This document shows, piece by piece, positions 7,079 through 14,787 of a DNA stretch of 44,423 nt (positions within the stretch are counted from its first letter, which is position 1; every line of letters begins with the position of its first letter). A program made the translations under genes and the position numbers. The stretch comes from a virus. The notes beneath the pieces were generated by a model. That model did no database searches. It was not told where the DNA came from and saw nothing but the letters and a program-made list of their open reading frames with translations. The DNA is taken from positions 1 through 44,423 of the IMG/VR virus record IMGVR_UViG_3300046507_000145. The stretch is one strand, 5' to 3'.

Positions 7079-7102
7079 ACATCACTAGAAGGACATCGTT
7101 GC

Positions 7103-7867
7103 ATGGCGAAGGAAGCCAAGAAGAAAGACCCGGAGTTTCGCACACCGCGCTGCGTCTGGGATTACCCGAAGATCGACAAGGCCGACTACGGCACCAAGGA
7201 GTACCCGAAGCCGAACGGCGAGTATTCCATTCAGGCCCGCCTGAAGGCCGACGACAAGCTCACCAAGGCGCTGATCGAGCAGCTCCAGCCGCTGTTCAAT
7301 GAGGCGATCGAGGAGGGCAAGAAGGCCTTCAAGGAGCTGAAGGTCGACGCCCGCAAGAAGCTCGAAGCCAAGAACGGCAAGGGTGGCATTCAGGTCAACG
7401 ATCTGTTCACGACGCTCTACGATCAAGAGACCGAAGAGCCGACTGGCGAGATCAAGTTCAAGTTCGCGATGGCGGCGTCCGGTGAGTTCAAGGACAAGGC
7501 CACCGGCAAGTCCAAGCGCTGGACCGCGAAGCCGAACATCTTCGACGCGAAGGGTCAGCCCATCGTGAAGGTCCCCGAACTCTGGGGCGGCTCTGAAGGC
7601 ATCGTCGCGTTCTCCGCGCGTCCGTACTTCATCGCCGGCACCGGAGCGGTCGGCCTCAAGCTGAAGCTCCTCGCTGCGCAGCTCCTCAAGCTCGTGCAGG
7701 GTGGCGGACGTGATGCGTCCGGTTACGGCTTCGGTCAGGAAGAGGGCGGCTACGAGCACACCGATAGCGTCGGTGATGACGAAGAGGCCACCGACAAGAC
7801 CTCGGACGAGGACAGCGAAGACGAGACCGATGGCACGACCGATAGCTCGGAAGCAGAGGACTTCTGA
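7103..7867 (+). CDS. gp2.5: Single-stranded DNA-binding protein (T7 gp2.5-like)
   Basis: This 254-residue protein (T7 gp2.5: 232) should coat single-stranded DNA at the replication fork and contact the polymerase and primase-helicase. It has an OB-fold-like body (about 15-205), including GEIKFKFAMAASG and FSARPYFIAGTGAVGLKLKL. The tail after 225 is almost entirely Asp, Glu, Ser and Thr and ends EAEDF. An acidic tail with a final Phe is the hallmark of gp2.5 and mediates its protein contacts. The ATG at 7103 follows AGAAGGACA. Its end overlaps the endonuclease gene by 38 bases. Context fits the T7 order (2.5 then 3). Confidence 0.9.
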   Translation: MAKEAKKKDPEFRTPRCVWDYPKIDKADYGTKEYPKPNGEYSIQARLKADDKLTKALIEQLQPLFNEAIEEGKKAFKELKVDARKKLEAKNGKGGIQVNDLFTTLYDQETEEPTGEIKFKFAMAASGEFKDKATGKSKRWTAKPNIFDAKGQPIVKVPELWGGSEGIVAFSARPYFIAGTGAVGLKLKLLAAQLLKLVQGGGRDASGYGFGQEEGGYEHTDSVGDDEEATDKTSDEDSEDETDGTTDSSEAEDF

Positions 7868-8270
7868 AGCAGTAGGTCTGGCACTTGGCTTTAGGTCGGG
7901 GCTGGAGGAGGTCGTTGGTCAACAGATCAAGGACGTCACCGGCCTCGACCCGGACTTCGAGAGCTTCAAGATTGAGTACGTGAAGCCCTCGAAGCCGAGC
8001 AAGTACACGCCCGACTTCAAGCTCCCCAACGGCATCATCGTTGAGACCAAGGGGCGCTTTGAAACCGCTGACAGACAGAAGCACATCCTCGTCAAGGCGC
8101 AGCATCCGCACCTCGACATCCGCTTTGTGTTCAGCAACTCCCGTCAACGCATCCGCAAAGGCAGTCCGACGCTCTACGCCGACTGGTGCCGCAAACACGG
8201 CTTCCAGTTCGCCGATAAGCACATCCCTGCCGAGTGGTTCAACGAGAAAGCCAAGAAATGCCTTGGATGA
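7830..8270 (+). CDS. gp3: Endonuclease I, Holliday-junction resolvase (T7 gp3)
   Basis: This enzyme cuts branched DNA and helps degrade host DNA. From ATG 7830 it has 146 residues (T7 gp3: 149), so this start inside the SSB gene is preferred; there is no later usable start before the conserved FRSGLEEVV. Catalytic residues align with T7: Glu in SGLEE, Asp in YTPDF, and Glu/Lys in VETKG. The C-terminal GSPTLYADWCRKHGFQFADK..PAEW block is also strongly T7-like. The 38-base overlap with the SSB gene implies translational coupling. Confidence 0.93.
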   Translation: MARPIARKQRTSEAVGLALGFRSGLEEVVGQQIKDVTGLDPDFESFKIEYVKPSKPSKYTPDFKLPNGIIVETKGRFETADRQKHILVKAQHPHLDIRFVFSNSRQRIRKGSPTLYADWCRKHGFQFADKHIPAEWFNEKAKKCLG

Positions 8271-8431
8271 TCTTCGCGCAGATCGCGCTGCTCATCGGCT
8301 GGTTCACCGTCCTCCCGACGTTGCCGGCCCTCGTCGTCTTCATCCCCCTGATGGTCATCGCAGTGCGCCTCGTGGTGCTCTTCGTGATCTTGGGGTTGGC
8401 CGCAGTCGCCATCGCGTTCTCCAAAGACTGA
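8258..8431 (+). CDS. Small two-span membrane protein (57 aa)
   Basis: ATG 8258 lies inside the end of the endonuclease gene (13-base overlap). The product is almost wholly hydrophobic, with two membrane spans (about 3-23 and 25-52) separated by a Pro-rich turn, and ends FSKD. T7 has its lysozyme gene 3.5 at this position, which is not found here. A holin-like or host-membrane role is possible, but a better holin candidate exists at 19791. The function is unknown. A perfect hairpin follows at 8440. Confidence 0.7.
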   Translation: MPWMIFAQIALLIGWFTVLPTLPALVVFIPLMVIAVRLVVLFVILGLAAVAIAFSKD

Positions 8432-8439
8432 CACCTCGC

Positions 8440-8464
8440 GCGGGCAGGGGACAACTCTGCCCGC
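8440..8464 (+). other. Hairpin directly before a stoperator-like element
   Basis: GCGGGCAG pairs perfectly with CTGCCCGC across a 9-base loop. No U tract follows; instead ATCTATCCAC begins at the next base. It could be a weak terminator or an mRNA-stabilising end. Confidence 0.55.
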
Positions 8465-8474
8465 ATCTATCCAC
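8465..8474 (+). promoter_or_regulatory. Stoperator-like element, copy 9
   Basis: An exact ATCTATCCAC immediately after the hairpin at 8440-8464 and 41 bases before the gene at 8515. Confidence 0.6.
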
Positions 8475-8514
8475 GCGTACATCGCAACCCGACAACTGGG
8501 AAGGAATAGACCAC

Positions 8515-8991
8515 ATGACCACCAAGAAGTTCACGCTCGGCCAGCGCGTCAAGGCCACCGACATCGGCCACCGCGACTACGCCGCAACCGACGTTCTCGA
8601 AGGCATCATCGTCGGCGATGCTCACACTGACATGCCGCTGATCAACTTCGGCGCGCACTTCGATGGACACGATGGCTACGAAAGCCACGGCCCGCTCACC
8701 GAGACGTGCTGGTTCGTGCCTGCTGGCGATGTCACTCCGATCGTCGCGCCGGTCATCGCGCCCGTTTCGGTCCCGCAGGGCAAGCAGCAGTCCGACCGCA
8801 TCCTGTCGCACCTGCTCGCTGGCAAGTCCATCACGCAGCTCGAAGCGTTCGGCGTCTATCGCATCTTCCGCCTGGCTGCTCGCATCCACGAGCTGAAGTC
8901 GAAGGGCCACAAGATCGTGACCACCATGCGTATCGACGAGACCGGCAAGCAGTACGCTGAGTACAGGCTCGCCACCGCTCGCCGCGCGTGA
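8515..8991 (+). CDS. Protein with C-terminal helix-turn-helix domain
   Basis: This 158-residue protein starts at ATG 8515 with GAAGGAA upstream. The N-terminal half (to about 85) is beta-rich and His/Asp-rich (KFTLGQRVKATDIG...). A Pro/Val linker (VAPVIAPVSVP) leads to a winged-helix-like domain (about 100-150: QSDRILSHLLAGKSITQLEA, then RLAARIHELKSKGHKI). That pattern matches the small phage helix-turn-helix family usually annotated as HTH_39-like. It could act in transcription or be a structural DNA-binding protein. It sits between endonuclease and primase-helicase genes. The domain call is good; the role is unknown. Confidence 0.8.
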   Translation: MTTKKFTLGQRVKATDIGHRDYAATDVLEGIIVGDAHTDMPLINFGAHFDGHDGYESHGPLTETCWFVPAGDVTPIVAPVIAPVSVPQGKQQSDRILSHLLAGKSITQLEAFGVYRIFRLAARIHELKSKGHKIVTTMRIDETGKQYAEYRLATARRA

Positions 8992-9161
8992 TGTTCACGC
9001 TGATCATCACGCTAGTTGTGTCGCTCCATCATAAGCCGGTGGAGCGGCACTACTGGGTGAACTATCCCACGCGGTTCACCTGCGAGGCGGCACAAACGCG
9101 CGTCAGTCTTCGGTCGACGAAGGCCACGACCGAGTGCGTGGAGATCAACAACCGCATCTAA
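8991..9161 (+). CDS. Small protein with hydrophobic N-terminus (56 aa)
   Basis: ATG 8991 overlaps the previous TGA (TGATG), so it is translationally coupled. The product begins MFTLIITLVVSLHH, a short hydrophobic segment that could be a signal or membrane anchor. It continues with two cysteines (FTCEAAQ and TTECVEI) that could form a disulfide. It ends 10 bases before the primase-helicase start. No family is recognised. The coupling and compact fit between neighbours support it. Confidence 0.6.
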   Translation: MFTLIITLVVSLHHKPVERHYWVNYPTRFTCEAAQTRVSLRSTKATTECVEINNRI

Positions 9162-9171
9162 CGAGGTCGCT

Positions 9172-10809
9172 TTGGAGAAGAACACGTCCCGCGCAATCGG
9201 GAAGGAGCACTGCCCGTCGTGCGGCTCCAGAGACAACCTCATTCGCTACTCGGACGGCCACGCCTACTGCTTCTCGGTGGGCTGTGACCGTTTCGAGCCG
9301 GCGACCGATCAACCACCATCAACGCACAGGAGGCCCTCGGCAGTGTCAGGACCGTTCATCACAGGCGAGATCAAGCCTCTCTCAAAGCGCGGCATCACCG
9401 AGGAGACCTGTCGGAAGTTCGGCTACGCAGTCGGACGGTGGCACGGCAAGACGGTGCAGATCACGCCGCACTACGACGACGATCGCCAACTGGTGATGCA
9501 GCAGCTCCGCACCGCCGACAAGGACTTCCCGATCATCGGCTCGCTCGATGACGCTCCGCTCGCCGGCCAGCACCTCTGGGAGCGCGGTGGGCGCCGCGTC
9601 GTGGTCACCGAGGGCGCCGTCGACATGATGACCGTCTCGCAGCTTCAGGGCAACAAGTGGCCCGTTGTGAGCATCCCGAACGGCACCAAGGGCGCACGCA
9701 AGGCGATCGCCAAGCAACTCGAATGGCTCTGCTCGTTCGAGGAAGTCGTCCTGATGTTCGACAACGACGAGCCGGGCCGAGACGCTGTGGCCGAATGCGC
9801 TCCGCTGTTCCCTCCGGGGAAATGCAAGGTGACGTTCACCGAGCTGAAGGACGCCAACGACATGCTCCAAGCGGGGCGCGGCGAAGAAGTCATCAAGGCG
9901 ATCTGGAACGCGAAGACCTACCGGCCTGACGGCATCGTCACGCTCAAGGACATCCGGCAGAAGATGCTGGAGCCGAAGAAGATGGGCCTGTCGTGGTTCC
10001 TCCCGTCGCTCACGAAGCTGACCTACGGTCGACACTGGTGCCACATCTATGCATTCGGTGCCGGCACTGGCGTGGGCAAGACCGACTTCCTCACGCAGCA
10101 GATGATGCACGACATGACGGTGCTCAACGAGCCCATCGGCGTGTTCTCGCTGGAGCAGCCGCCCGAGGAGACTGGTGAGCGCATCGCAGGCAAGTTCGCC
10201 GGCAAGTGCTTCCACATCCCCGACGACGGCTGGACGCAGGAGGAGAAGGAAGCCGCGATCGACCAGCTCGAAGCGAGCGGCAAGCTGTTCCTCTACGACA
10301 GCTTCGGTGCAACCGACTGGGAGCTGATCAAGGGGCACATCCGCTACCTCAATCACTCCGAGGGCGTCCGCATCTTCTACATCGATCACCTCACTGCACT
10401 AGCGGCGGCCGAGGATGACGAGCGGAAGGGGCTGGAGCGCATCATGGCCGAGATGTCATCGCTCGCGAAGGAGCTGCGCATCATCATCCACCTTGTCTCG
10501 CATCTGGCCTCACCCGAGGGCAAGCCACACGAGGAGGGCGGACGCGTGATGATCAAGCACTTCAAGGGGAGCCGAGCGATCGGCTTCTGGTGCCACGCCA
10601 TGTACGCGCTGGAGCGCAACCAGCAGCCTGAAGGGGACGAAGAGAGACGGACCACGTTCCGCATTTTGAAGGACCGCTTCGCCGGCCGCGCCACGGGCAA
10701 GACCATCCTGCTCGACTACAACGCACAGACCTCTGTGCTCTTCGAGGCCGAGGAGACCTTCGGCTTCAATGACACCACTCAGCCAGGCGAACCGCAGGGC
10801 GACTTTTGA
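9172..10809 (+). CDS. gp4: Primase-helicase (T7 gp4)
   Basis: This 545-residue enzyme (T7: 566) unwinds the fork and makes primers. The N-terminal zinc site is HCPSCGSRDN with a second Cys pair in YCFSVGCDRF. The TOPRIM-like primase part has VVVTEGAVDMM and VLMFDNDEPGRDA. The helicase domain has Walker A GAGTGVGKT with K303, Walker B-like IFYIDHLTAL, and HLVSH. TTG 9172 is the only start that keeps the zinc site, with GAGG at 5-base spacing. All three functional parts are intact. An internal start giving a helicase-only form, as in T7 4B, is possible but not evident. Confidence 0.95.
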   Translation: MEKNTSRAIGKEHCPSCGSRDNLIRYSDGHAYCFSVGCDRFEPATDQPPSTHRRPSAVSGPFITGEIKPLSKRGITEETCRKFGYAVGRWHGKTVQITPHYDDDRQLVMQQLRTADKDFPIIGSLDDAPLAGQHLWERGGRRVVVTEGAVDMMTVSQLQGNKWPVVSIPNGTKGARKAIAKQLEWLCSFEEVVLMFDNDEPGRDAVAECAPLFPPGKCKVTFTELKDANDMLQAGRGEEVIKAIWNAKTYRPDGIVTLKDIRQKMLEPKKMGLSWFLPSLTKLTYGRHWCHIYAFGAGTGVGKTDFLTQQMMHDMTVLNEPIGVFSLEQPPEETGERIAGKFAGKCFHIPDDGWTQEEKEAAIDQLEASGKLFLYDSFGATDWELIKGHIRYLNHSEGVRIFYIDHLTALAAAEDDERKGLERIMAEMSSLAKELRIIIHLVSHLASPEGKPHEEGGRVMIKHFKGSRAIGFWCHAMYALERNQQPEGDEERRTTFRILKDRFAGRATGKTILLDYNAQTSVLFEAEETFGFNDTTQPGEPQGDF

Positions 10810-10813
10810 CCTG

Positions 10814-10823
10814 ACCTATCCAC
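10814..10823 (+). promoter_or_regulatory. Stoperator-like element, copy 10 (ACCTATCCAC)
   Basis: It fills the 24-base gap after the primase-helicase gene. The following GGAGGATTAG is at once the ribosome site of the next gene and a near right half-site. Confidence 0.6.
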
Positions 10824-10833
10824 CGGAGGATTA

Positions 10834-11028
10834 GTGGCAAACGACAACAAAGAGTACGCGCTGCTGCCCCACGGCGTTCGCTGTGACGGCTGCGGCAGCG
10901 AAGGCGACGAACCGTTCGATTGGAATGGTGAGACGCACCTCGCGTTCATCTTCGACAGCTTCGAGAGCATGAACGCGTTCACGCGCATCGGCATTTGTCA
11001 GAAGTGCCAAGACGCAGTTCGGCATTAG
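10834..11028 (+). CDS. Small zinc-ribbon-like protein (64 aa)
   Basis: GTG 10834 has a perfect GGAGG 6 bases upstream. The product holds CDGCGS near residue 17 and CQKCQ near 57, two CxxC knuckles flanking an acidic-aromatic middle (FDWNGETHLAFIFDSFESM), as in short zinc ribbons. The spacing suggests a single bound zinc. It overlaps the methyltransferase frame by 34 bases. Its role is unknown; small zinc-ribbon proteins are common in phage middle regions. Confidence 0.75.
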   Translation: MANDNKEYALLPHGVRCDGCGSEGDEPFDWNGETHLAFIFDSFESMNAFTRIGICQKCQDAVRH

Positions 11029-11594
11029 GGCCGAAGATCATCCTCGACCTCTGCGGAGGGACGGGGAGTTGGTCCAAGCCCTACAGGGAAGCCGGCTATG
11101 ATGTTCGCATCATCGACCCGCAAGTCTGGAAGGGTGGCGAGGGTGGGACCGGTGACGTGCGCCTCATGCACTTCACCAAGGAGCCCATCCACGGCATCCT
11201 CGCCGGCTTCCCGTGCACCGACTTCTCAGCAAGCGGTGCACGCTGGTGGGCCTCGAAGGGCGAGAAGGCACTGCTCGAAGCGCTGTCGATCGCCGACGCG
11301 TGCTCGCGCATCGTGCTCTTCCACAAGCCCGAGTGGTGGGCGTTCGAGAACCCTGTGGGGCGCATCAGTCGCTTCCTCGGTCCACCTCAGTACACCTTCC
11401 ACCCGAACCACCACGGTGACCCCTACACGAAACTGACGTGCATCTGGGGGCACTTCAAGAAACCGCACCGCACGCCTGTCGAGCCGACAGAGGGCAGCAA
11501 GATGCACCTCATGTCGCCATCACCAGAGCGCGCGTTGCTCCGAAGTCAAACACCGCCGGGGTTCGCGAGAGCGTTCTTCGAGGCAAACCCGTGA
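10995..11594 (+). CDS. C5-cytosine methyltransferase-like protein
   Basis: This 199-residue protein has the opening half of the C5-MTase fold. Motif I is ILDLCGGTGSWSKPYREAGYDV (SAM binding), motif IV is GFPCTDFSASG with nucleophile C74, and motif VI is WWAFENPVGR with E118 (ENP rather than the usual ENV). No obvious motif VIII-X or target-recognition domain follows, which makes it about half normal length. Such short forms recur in phages. TTG 10995 (or GTG 11004) is used because no ATG precedes motif I. It could methylate phage DNA to evade restriction or hypermethylate without strict specificity. Confidence 0.8.
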   Translation: MSEVPRRSSALGPKIILDLCGGTGSWSKPYREAGYDVRIIDPQVWKGGEGGTGDVRLMHFTKEPIHGILAGFPCTDFSASGARWWASKGEKALLEALSIADACSRIVLFHKPEWWAFENPVGRISRFLGPPQYTFHPNHHGDPYTKLTCIWGHFKKPHRTPVEPTEGSKMHLMSPSPERALLRSQTPPGFARAFFEANP

Positions 11595-11598
11595 CCTG

Positions 11599-11608
11599 AT
11601 CTATCCAC
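11599..11608 (+). promoter_or_regulatory. Stoperator-like element, copy 11
   Basis: An exact ATCTATCCAC with a good right half-site (CTATCC-ACTGGA-GGATAC). The half-site overlaps the GGAGG ribosome site of the gene at 11622. Confidence 0.65.
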
Positions 11609-11621
11609 TGGAGGATACAAC

Positions 11622-12056
11622 ATGATGCGCTCTTACCTTGAACTTGAGATTGCCCCCGTGCTGCACAAGCACAAGATCACGTCAGCCAGCGTGCTCAACA
11701 AGCGACTTGAGGAAGCGGCGAAGACGAAGGAAGAGCGCGTTGATGTCTACGACCTCGGCAACAGCGACCGCTTGCTTGGCTCTGTCCCGAAGCCTGACTG
11801 GCGCGGTGGTCGTTCCTTGCGCGTGGCGGCGATGGGACGTTTGTCGGTCACCTCTTGGCCCACGGACCCGTGTGAAGAGTCTGTCAGTGTCACGACAGTG
11901 GACTTCGAGGCCAGCATCAAGCGCGGTCCCAATCCGCTCGACGTTCGCGGCGTGCTGACCACCACAGCGCCCCTGAAGCATCTGCTGATGCTGCGCGACT
12001 TCCGTCTGCCCGGCGAGACCGAAGAGCAGGCACACGTTCGCTCGATGTACTGCTGA
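11622..12056 (+). CDS. Hypothetical protein (144 aa)
   Basis: ATG 11622 has GGAGGAT upstream. The N-terminal third is helical and charged (RSYLELEIAPVLHKHKITS...NKRLEEAAKTKEERVDVYDL). The rest looks beta-rich (RSLRVAAMGRLSVTSW, SVSVTTVDFEAS) and ends RSMYC. It has no membrane span and no recognised motif. It is the last gene before the promoter P4 leader and the DNA polymerase, and its end is 3 bases from P4. It probably belongs to the primase-helicase transcript. Confidence 0.75.
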   Translation: MMRSYLELEIAPVLHKHKITSASVLNKRLEEAAKTKEERVDVYDLGNSDRLLGSVPKPDWRGGRSLRVAAMGRLSVTSWPTDPCEESVSVTTVDFEASIKRGPNPLDVRGVLTTTAPLKHLLMLRDFRLPGETEEQAHVRSMYC

Positions 12057-12059
12057 GCG

Positions 12060-12076
12060 ATTACCCCATCCTCTAG
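12060..12076 (+). promoter_or_regulatory. Phage RNA polymerase promoter P4
   Basis: ATTACCCCATCCTCTAG has two changes from consensus. Transcription should start at G12076, which is also the first base of a 10-bp terminal stem in the following leader. Confidence 0.82.
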
Positions 12077-12411
12077 CCTGAGAAGTGCAGTGCCCTGTTT
12101 GGTGGGGAAGCTAGAGACCGGAGACCTGACACCGGCGTCTTCTCAGGCAACCAAATATTCCCGACTGTCTGCGCGTAGGCACCGGGCGTCGGCTGGACGA
12201 CGAGACGCTCTGATCCAGCAGAGGTGTGGCCCCTTCCTGAAAAATTGGAGGAACACGCCACACCGCAGCGGGTGAAAGCCCCGCACAAGTTTCTCGTCCG
12301 CCCCCAGCAATGCCTGATCAGCGCTGACCACGAATGGACGTGGTGCTTCCCCGTGAACGTGACGGGGAGGGGCTTCAATTCACCCACAGCTACTCCGAGA
12401 GAGGGCACTTA
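12076..12411 (+). ncRNA. Long structured RNA leader of the DNA polymerase gene
   Basis: These 336 bases separate promoter P4 from the polymerase start. The RNA should begin with a perfect 10-bp stem (12076-12085 with 12139-12148). Further perfect stems are GCTGGA/TCCAGC near 12192-12217 and GGTGTGGC/GCCACACC (12223-12230 with 12257-12264), which encloses TTCCT/AGGAA. A GAAA-loop hairpin lies at 12268-12284, followed by ACCACG/CGTGGT near 12327-12345 and CCCCGT/ACGGGG near 12345-12365. No gene fits. It could be a cis-acting mRNA control element, a free small RNA, or both. No known RNA family is recognised. Confidence 0.65.
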
Positions 12412-14463
12412 ATGCAAAAACCAACCGGTCACACGCTACTCGTCAAGCCGACGCTCCCCTCCGAGCCGGCACCGAAGCGTGCAGTCTTCGACATCGAAGC
12501 GAACGGGTTCTTGGCGGAAGTCGACAGGCTCCACTGCGCTGTCATCGTGGATGCCGACACGAGCGAGCTGTCCGACTATGCGGACCAGCCTGCGCACACG
12601 CCAATCGAACGTGCATTGAGTGTCCTATCTCAGTCGGAAGAGTTGATCGGCCACAACATCATCAAGTACGATCTGCCCGTCCTCGACAAGATTTACGGAT
12701 GGCGACCCTACAAGGACCAGAAGATCACCGACACGATCATCTGGACCAAGCTGGTGTTCCCAGAGTTGCGCGATGCGGACTACCGTGCACGCCAGCTCGC
12801 CGCGAAGAACGGCACCACGTATCCCGGCTTCTACGTCGGCTCGCACGCGCTCGAAGCGTGGGGCTTCCGCCTGGGTATCCTGAAAGGTCAGTACGGCTAT
12901 CTGCCGAACGGCCAGTCGGACCCCGAGGCGTGGGTGCGCTGGAACGCCGAGATGCACGACTACATGAAGCAGGACGGGCGCGTTACGCTCGCTCTGCTGA
13001 AGAAGCTCGAAGCAACTCGGACCAGCCCCGTCGCGTTTGAACTGGAGCACCGCTTCGCCACCATCCTTGCAGCGATGGAGCGCCGCGGCTTCGCGTTCGA
13101 CACCGCAGCGGCACAGAGCCTGTACAGCGATCTGGTCAAGGTGCGCCTGCGCATCGCGGCCGATCTGAAGGAGACCTTCCCGCCGCGCGTCGTCGAGGAA
13201 GTCTTCATCCCGAAGGCCAACAACAAGGCCCGCGGCTACGTCAAGGGTCAGCCGTTCACCAAGCGGCACACCGTCGAGTTCAATCCCAGCTCCCGCGTGA
13301 TGATCGCCGATCGTCTCAAGGAGAAGGGCTGGGTGCCCACCGAGTTCACTCCCGGTGGACAAGCGAAGATCGACGAGACCATCCTATCGAAGCTTGACTA
13401 TCCCGAGGCCAAGGTTCTCGCCGATCACTTCCTCATTGAGAAGCGCATCGGCCAGATCGCCGAGGGCGACCAAGCGTGGCTGCGGCTGGAGCGCAACGGA
13501 GCAATCCACGCGTCAGTCAACACGCTCGGTGCGATCACCGGTCGCTGCACTCACAGCAACCCGAACATCGCACAGGTGCCCAAGGTTGGCTCGAAGTACG
13601 GCGAGGAGTGCCGCAGCCTGTTCGTGGCCCGCAAGGGCTACAAGCTGGTCGGCGTCGATCTCTCCGGTGTCGAGCTGCGTTGTCTCTCGCACTACATGGC
13701 GAGGTACGATGGCGGTGCTTACGGCAAGGCTGTGGTCGAAGGTAGCTCGAAGGACGAGACCGACGTTCACTCGCTGAACGCCAAGGCTCTCGGTCTGAAC
13801 CCGCACTCGCTCTACAACGTGTTCGGTAAGCAGAAGACCGGCCGCGACATCTCGAAGACCTTCATCTACGCCTTCCTCTACGGGGCAGGCGACGAGAAAC
13901 TTGGGTCCATCATCGGTGTCTCCGAGGAGGAGATCGAGCGCTTCCCGACCACGCAGCGAAGCCGCTGGGGCAGGGCAGTGCAACGTCTCACCAAGGACGG
14001 CCGAGAGCCCACGCCGGTTGTCATCGCGATGATCGTGAAAGGTGGCATGCTAAAGGCACGCTTCCTGAAGCAGACCCCCGCGCTCGACAAGCTGAAGGAA
14101 GCTGTCACCGAGAAGGCCAAGAAGACGAAGGTGCTGATCGGCCTCGACGGTCGCGCGCTGTTCGTGCGCTCCGCTCACTCCGCTCTCAACACGTTGTTGC
14201 AGGGCGCAGGTGCCGTGCTCGCGAAGGACGCGACGGTCATCGCGTATGACGACCTATCCACTCGTGGATGGGAATGGGTAACGGACTGGGCGCTCGTCGC
14301 TCACATCCACGACGAACTCCAGAACGAAGCAAGAGAGGACATCGCTGATGAAGTCGGACAGACGATCAGGTCGGCCATGCGCAAAGCTGGCGAGAAGTAC
14401 GCAATGCGCGTCCCCATCGACGGGGAGTTCAAGGTCGGCCGCAACTGGGCCGAAACTCACTAG
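12412..14463 (+). CDS. gp5: DNA polymerase, family A (T7 gp5)
   Basis: This 683-residue replicative polymerase (T7: 704) has a 3'-5' exonuclease: AVFDIEANGF, IGHNIIKYDLPVL and YMKQDGRVTL are Exo I-III. The polymerase domain has motif A GVDLSGVELRCLSHYMARYD (D416), motif B ISKTFIYAFLYGAG and motif C HIHDEL (D634). Between motif B and the TPALDKL helix is an extra stretch of about 30 residues (from EIERFPTTQRS) absent from T7. ATG 12412 follows GAGAGAGGG; the frame is open further upstream into the leader but that part is not conserved. The host thioredoxin-binding loop region was not resolved. One CTATCCAC copy lies inside the gene. Confidence 0.97.
   Translation: MQKPTGHTLLVKPTLPSEPAPKRAVFDIEANGFLAEVDRLHCAVIVDADTSELSDYADQPAHTPIERALSVLSQSEELIGHNIIKYDLPVLDKIYGWRPYKDQKITDTIIWTKLVFPELRDADYRARQLAAKNGTTYPGFYVGSHALEAWGFRLGILKGQYGYLPNGQSDPEAWVRWNAEMHDYMKQDGRVTLALLKKLEATRTSPVAFELEHRFATILAAMERRGFAFDTAAAQSLYSDLVKVRLRIAADLKETFPPRVVEEVFIPKANNKARGYVKGQPFTKRHTVEFNPSSRVMIADRLKEKGWVPTEFTPGGQAKIDETILSKLDYPEAKVLADHFLIEKRIGQIAEGDQAWLRLERNGAIHASVNTLGAITGRCTHSNPNIAQVPKVGSKYGEECRSLFVARKGYKLVGVDLSGVELRCLSHYMARYDGGAYGKAVVEGSSKDETDVHSLNAKALGLNPHSLYNVFGKQKTGRDISKTFIYAFLYGAGDEKLGSIIGVSEEEIERFPTTQRSRWGRAVQRLTKDGREPTPVVIAMIVKGGMLKARFLKQTPALDKLKEAVTEKAKKTKVLIGLDGRALFVRSAHSALNTLLQGAGAVLAKDATVIAYDDLSTRGWEWVTDWALVAHIHDELQNEAREDIADEVGQTIRSAMRKAGEKYAMRVPIDGEFKVGRNWAETH
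14252..14261 (+). promoter_or_regulatory. Stoperator-like element inside DNA polymerase, copy 12
   Basis: ACCTATCCAC with an inverted second half (CTATCC-ACTCGT-GGATGG) lies in coding sequence near the gene's 3' end. It may be chance. Confidence 0.35.
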
Positions 14464-14659
14464 CGTCCTCAAGCGCGCGTGGACGAAGCCGTTCTCAACC
14501 AAGAGCGACTTCTCCCGCGCATACGCGGACCACATCGCGATGGCAGCGAGTGATGGGCTGATCACCACCCGGCAGGCCGCAGGGCTCTACGGGCGTGAGT
14601 GGCTGATCACCGCTGCCGGTCTGAAGCACCTCAAGGCACTCATAGCGGAGCACATGTGA
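14348..14659 (+). CDS. Hypothetical protein with helix-turn-helix-like end
   Basis: The frame is open from ATG 14348, inside the polymerase gene, with GAGAGG upstream. The N-terminal 35 residues have unlikely composition, so the true start may be later (ATG 14540, or an uncommon start near 14464). The conserved-looking part is TKSDFSRAYADHIAMAASDG, then LITTRQAAGLYGREWLITAAGLKHL, which has a helix-turn-helix spacing. It ends with TGATG overlapping the next gene. Small proteins of this type follow the polymerase in other T7-like phages. The function is unknown. Confidence 0.55.
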   Translation: MKSDRRSGRPCAKLARSTQCASPSTGSSRSAATGPKLTSVLKRAWTKPFSTKSDFSRAYADHIAMAASDGLITTRQAAGLYGREWLITAAGLKHLKALIAEHM

Positions 14660-14787
14660 TGAAGTCTGCTGAAATCCTCGTGGCAATCATGCTGCTCCTC
14701 GGCACCGCCGCGGGCGTCGAGCTGGCGTGGGACGCACTCAAGTCCCGCCTCGGCATCTTCAAGCTCATCGATAGGAAAGGGGAGTGA
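14659..14787 (+). CDS. Small single-span membrane protein (42 aa)
   Basis: ATG 14659 overlaps the previous stop (TGATG) and its own stop overlaps the exonuclease start. Residues 4-20 (AEILVAIMLLLGTAAGVEL) form one membrane span, followed by a basic tail ending LIDRKGE. Start-stop overlaps on both sides and a GGGGAG ribosome site at its end for the next gene place it firmly within the operon. It is one of several very small membrane proteins in this genome. The function is unknown. Confidence 0.65.
   Translation: MKSAEILVAIMLLLGTAAGVELAWDALKSRLGIFKLIDRKGE

Noticed and set aside
12076-12411. Group I or group II intron upstream of or within the DNA polymerase gene
   Set aside because: The GAAA hairpin suggested an intron domain, but the polymerase frame is uninterrupted. 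Neither a group I core nor a full group II domain V (AGC triad, bulge and paired base) could be recognised.
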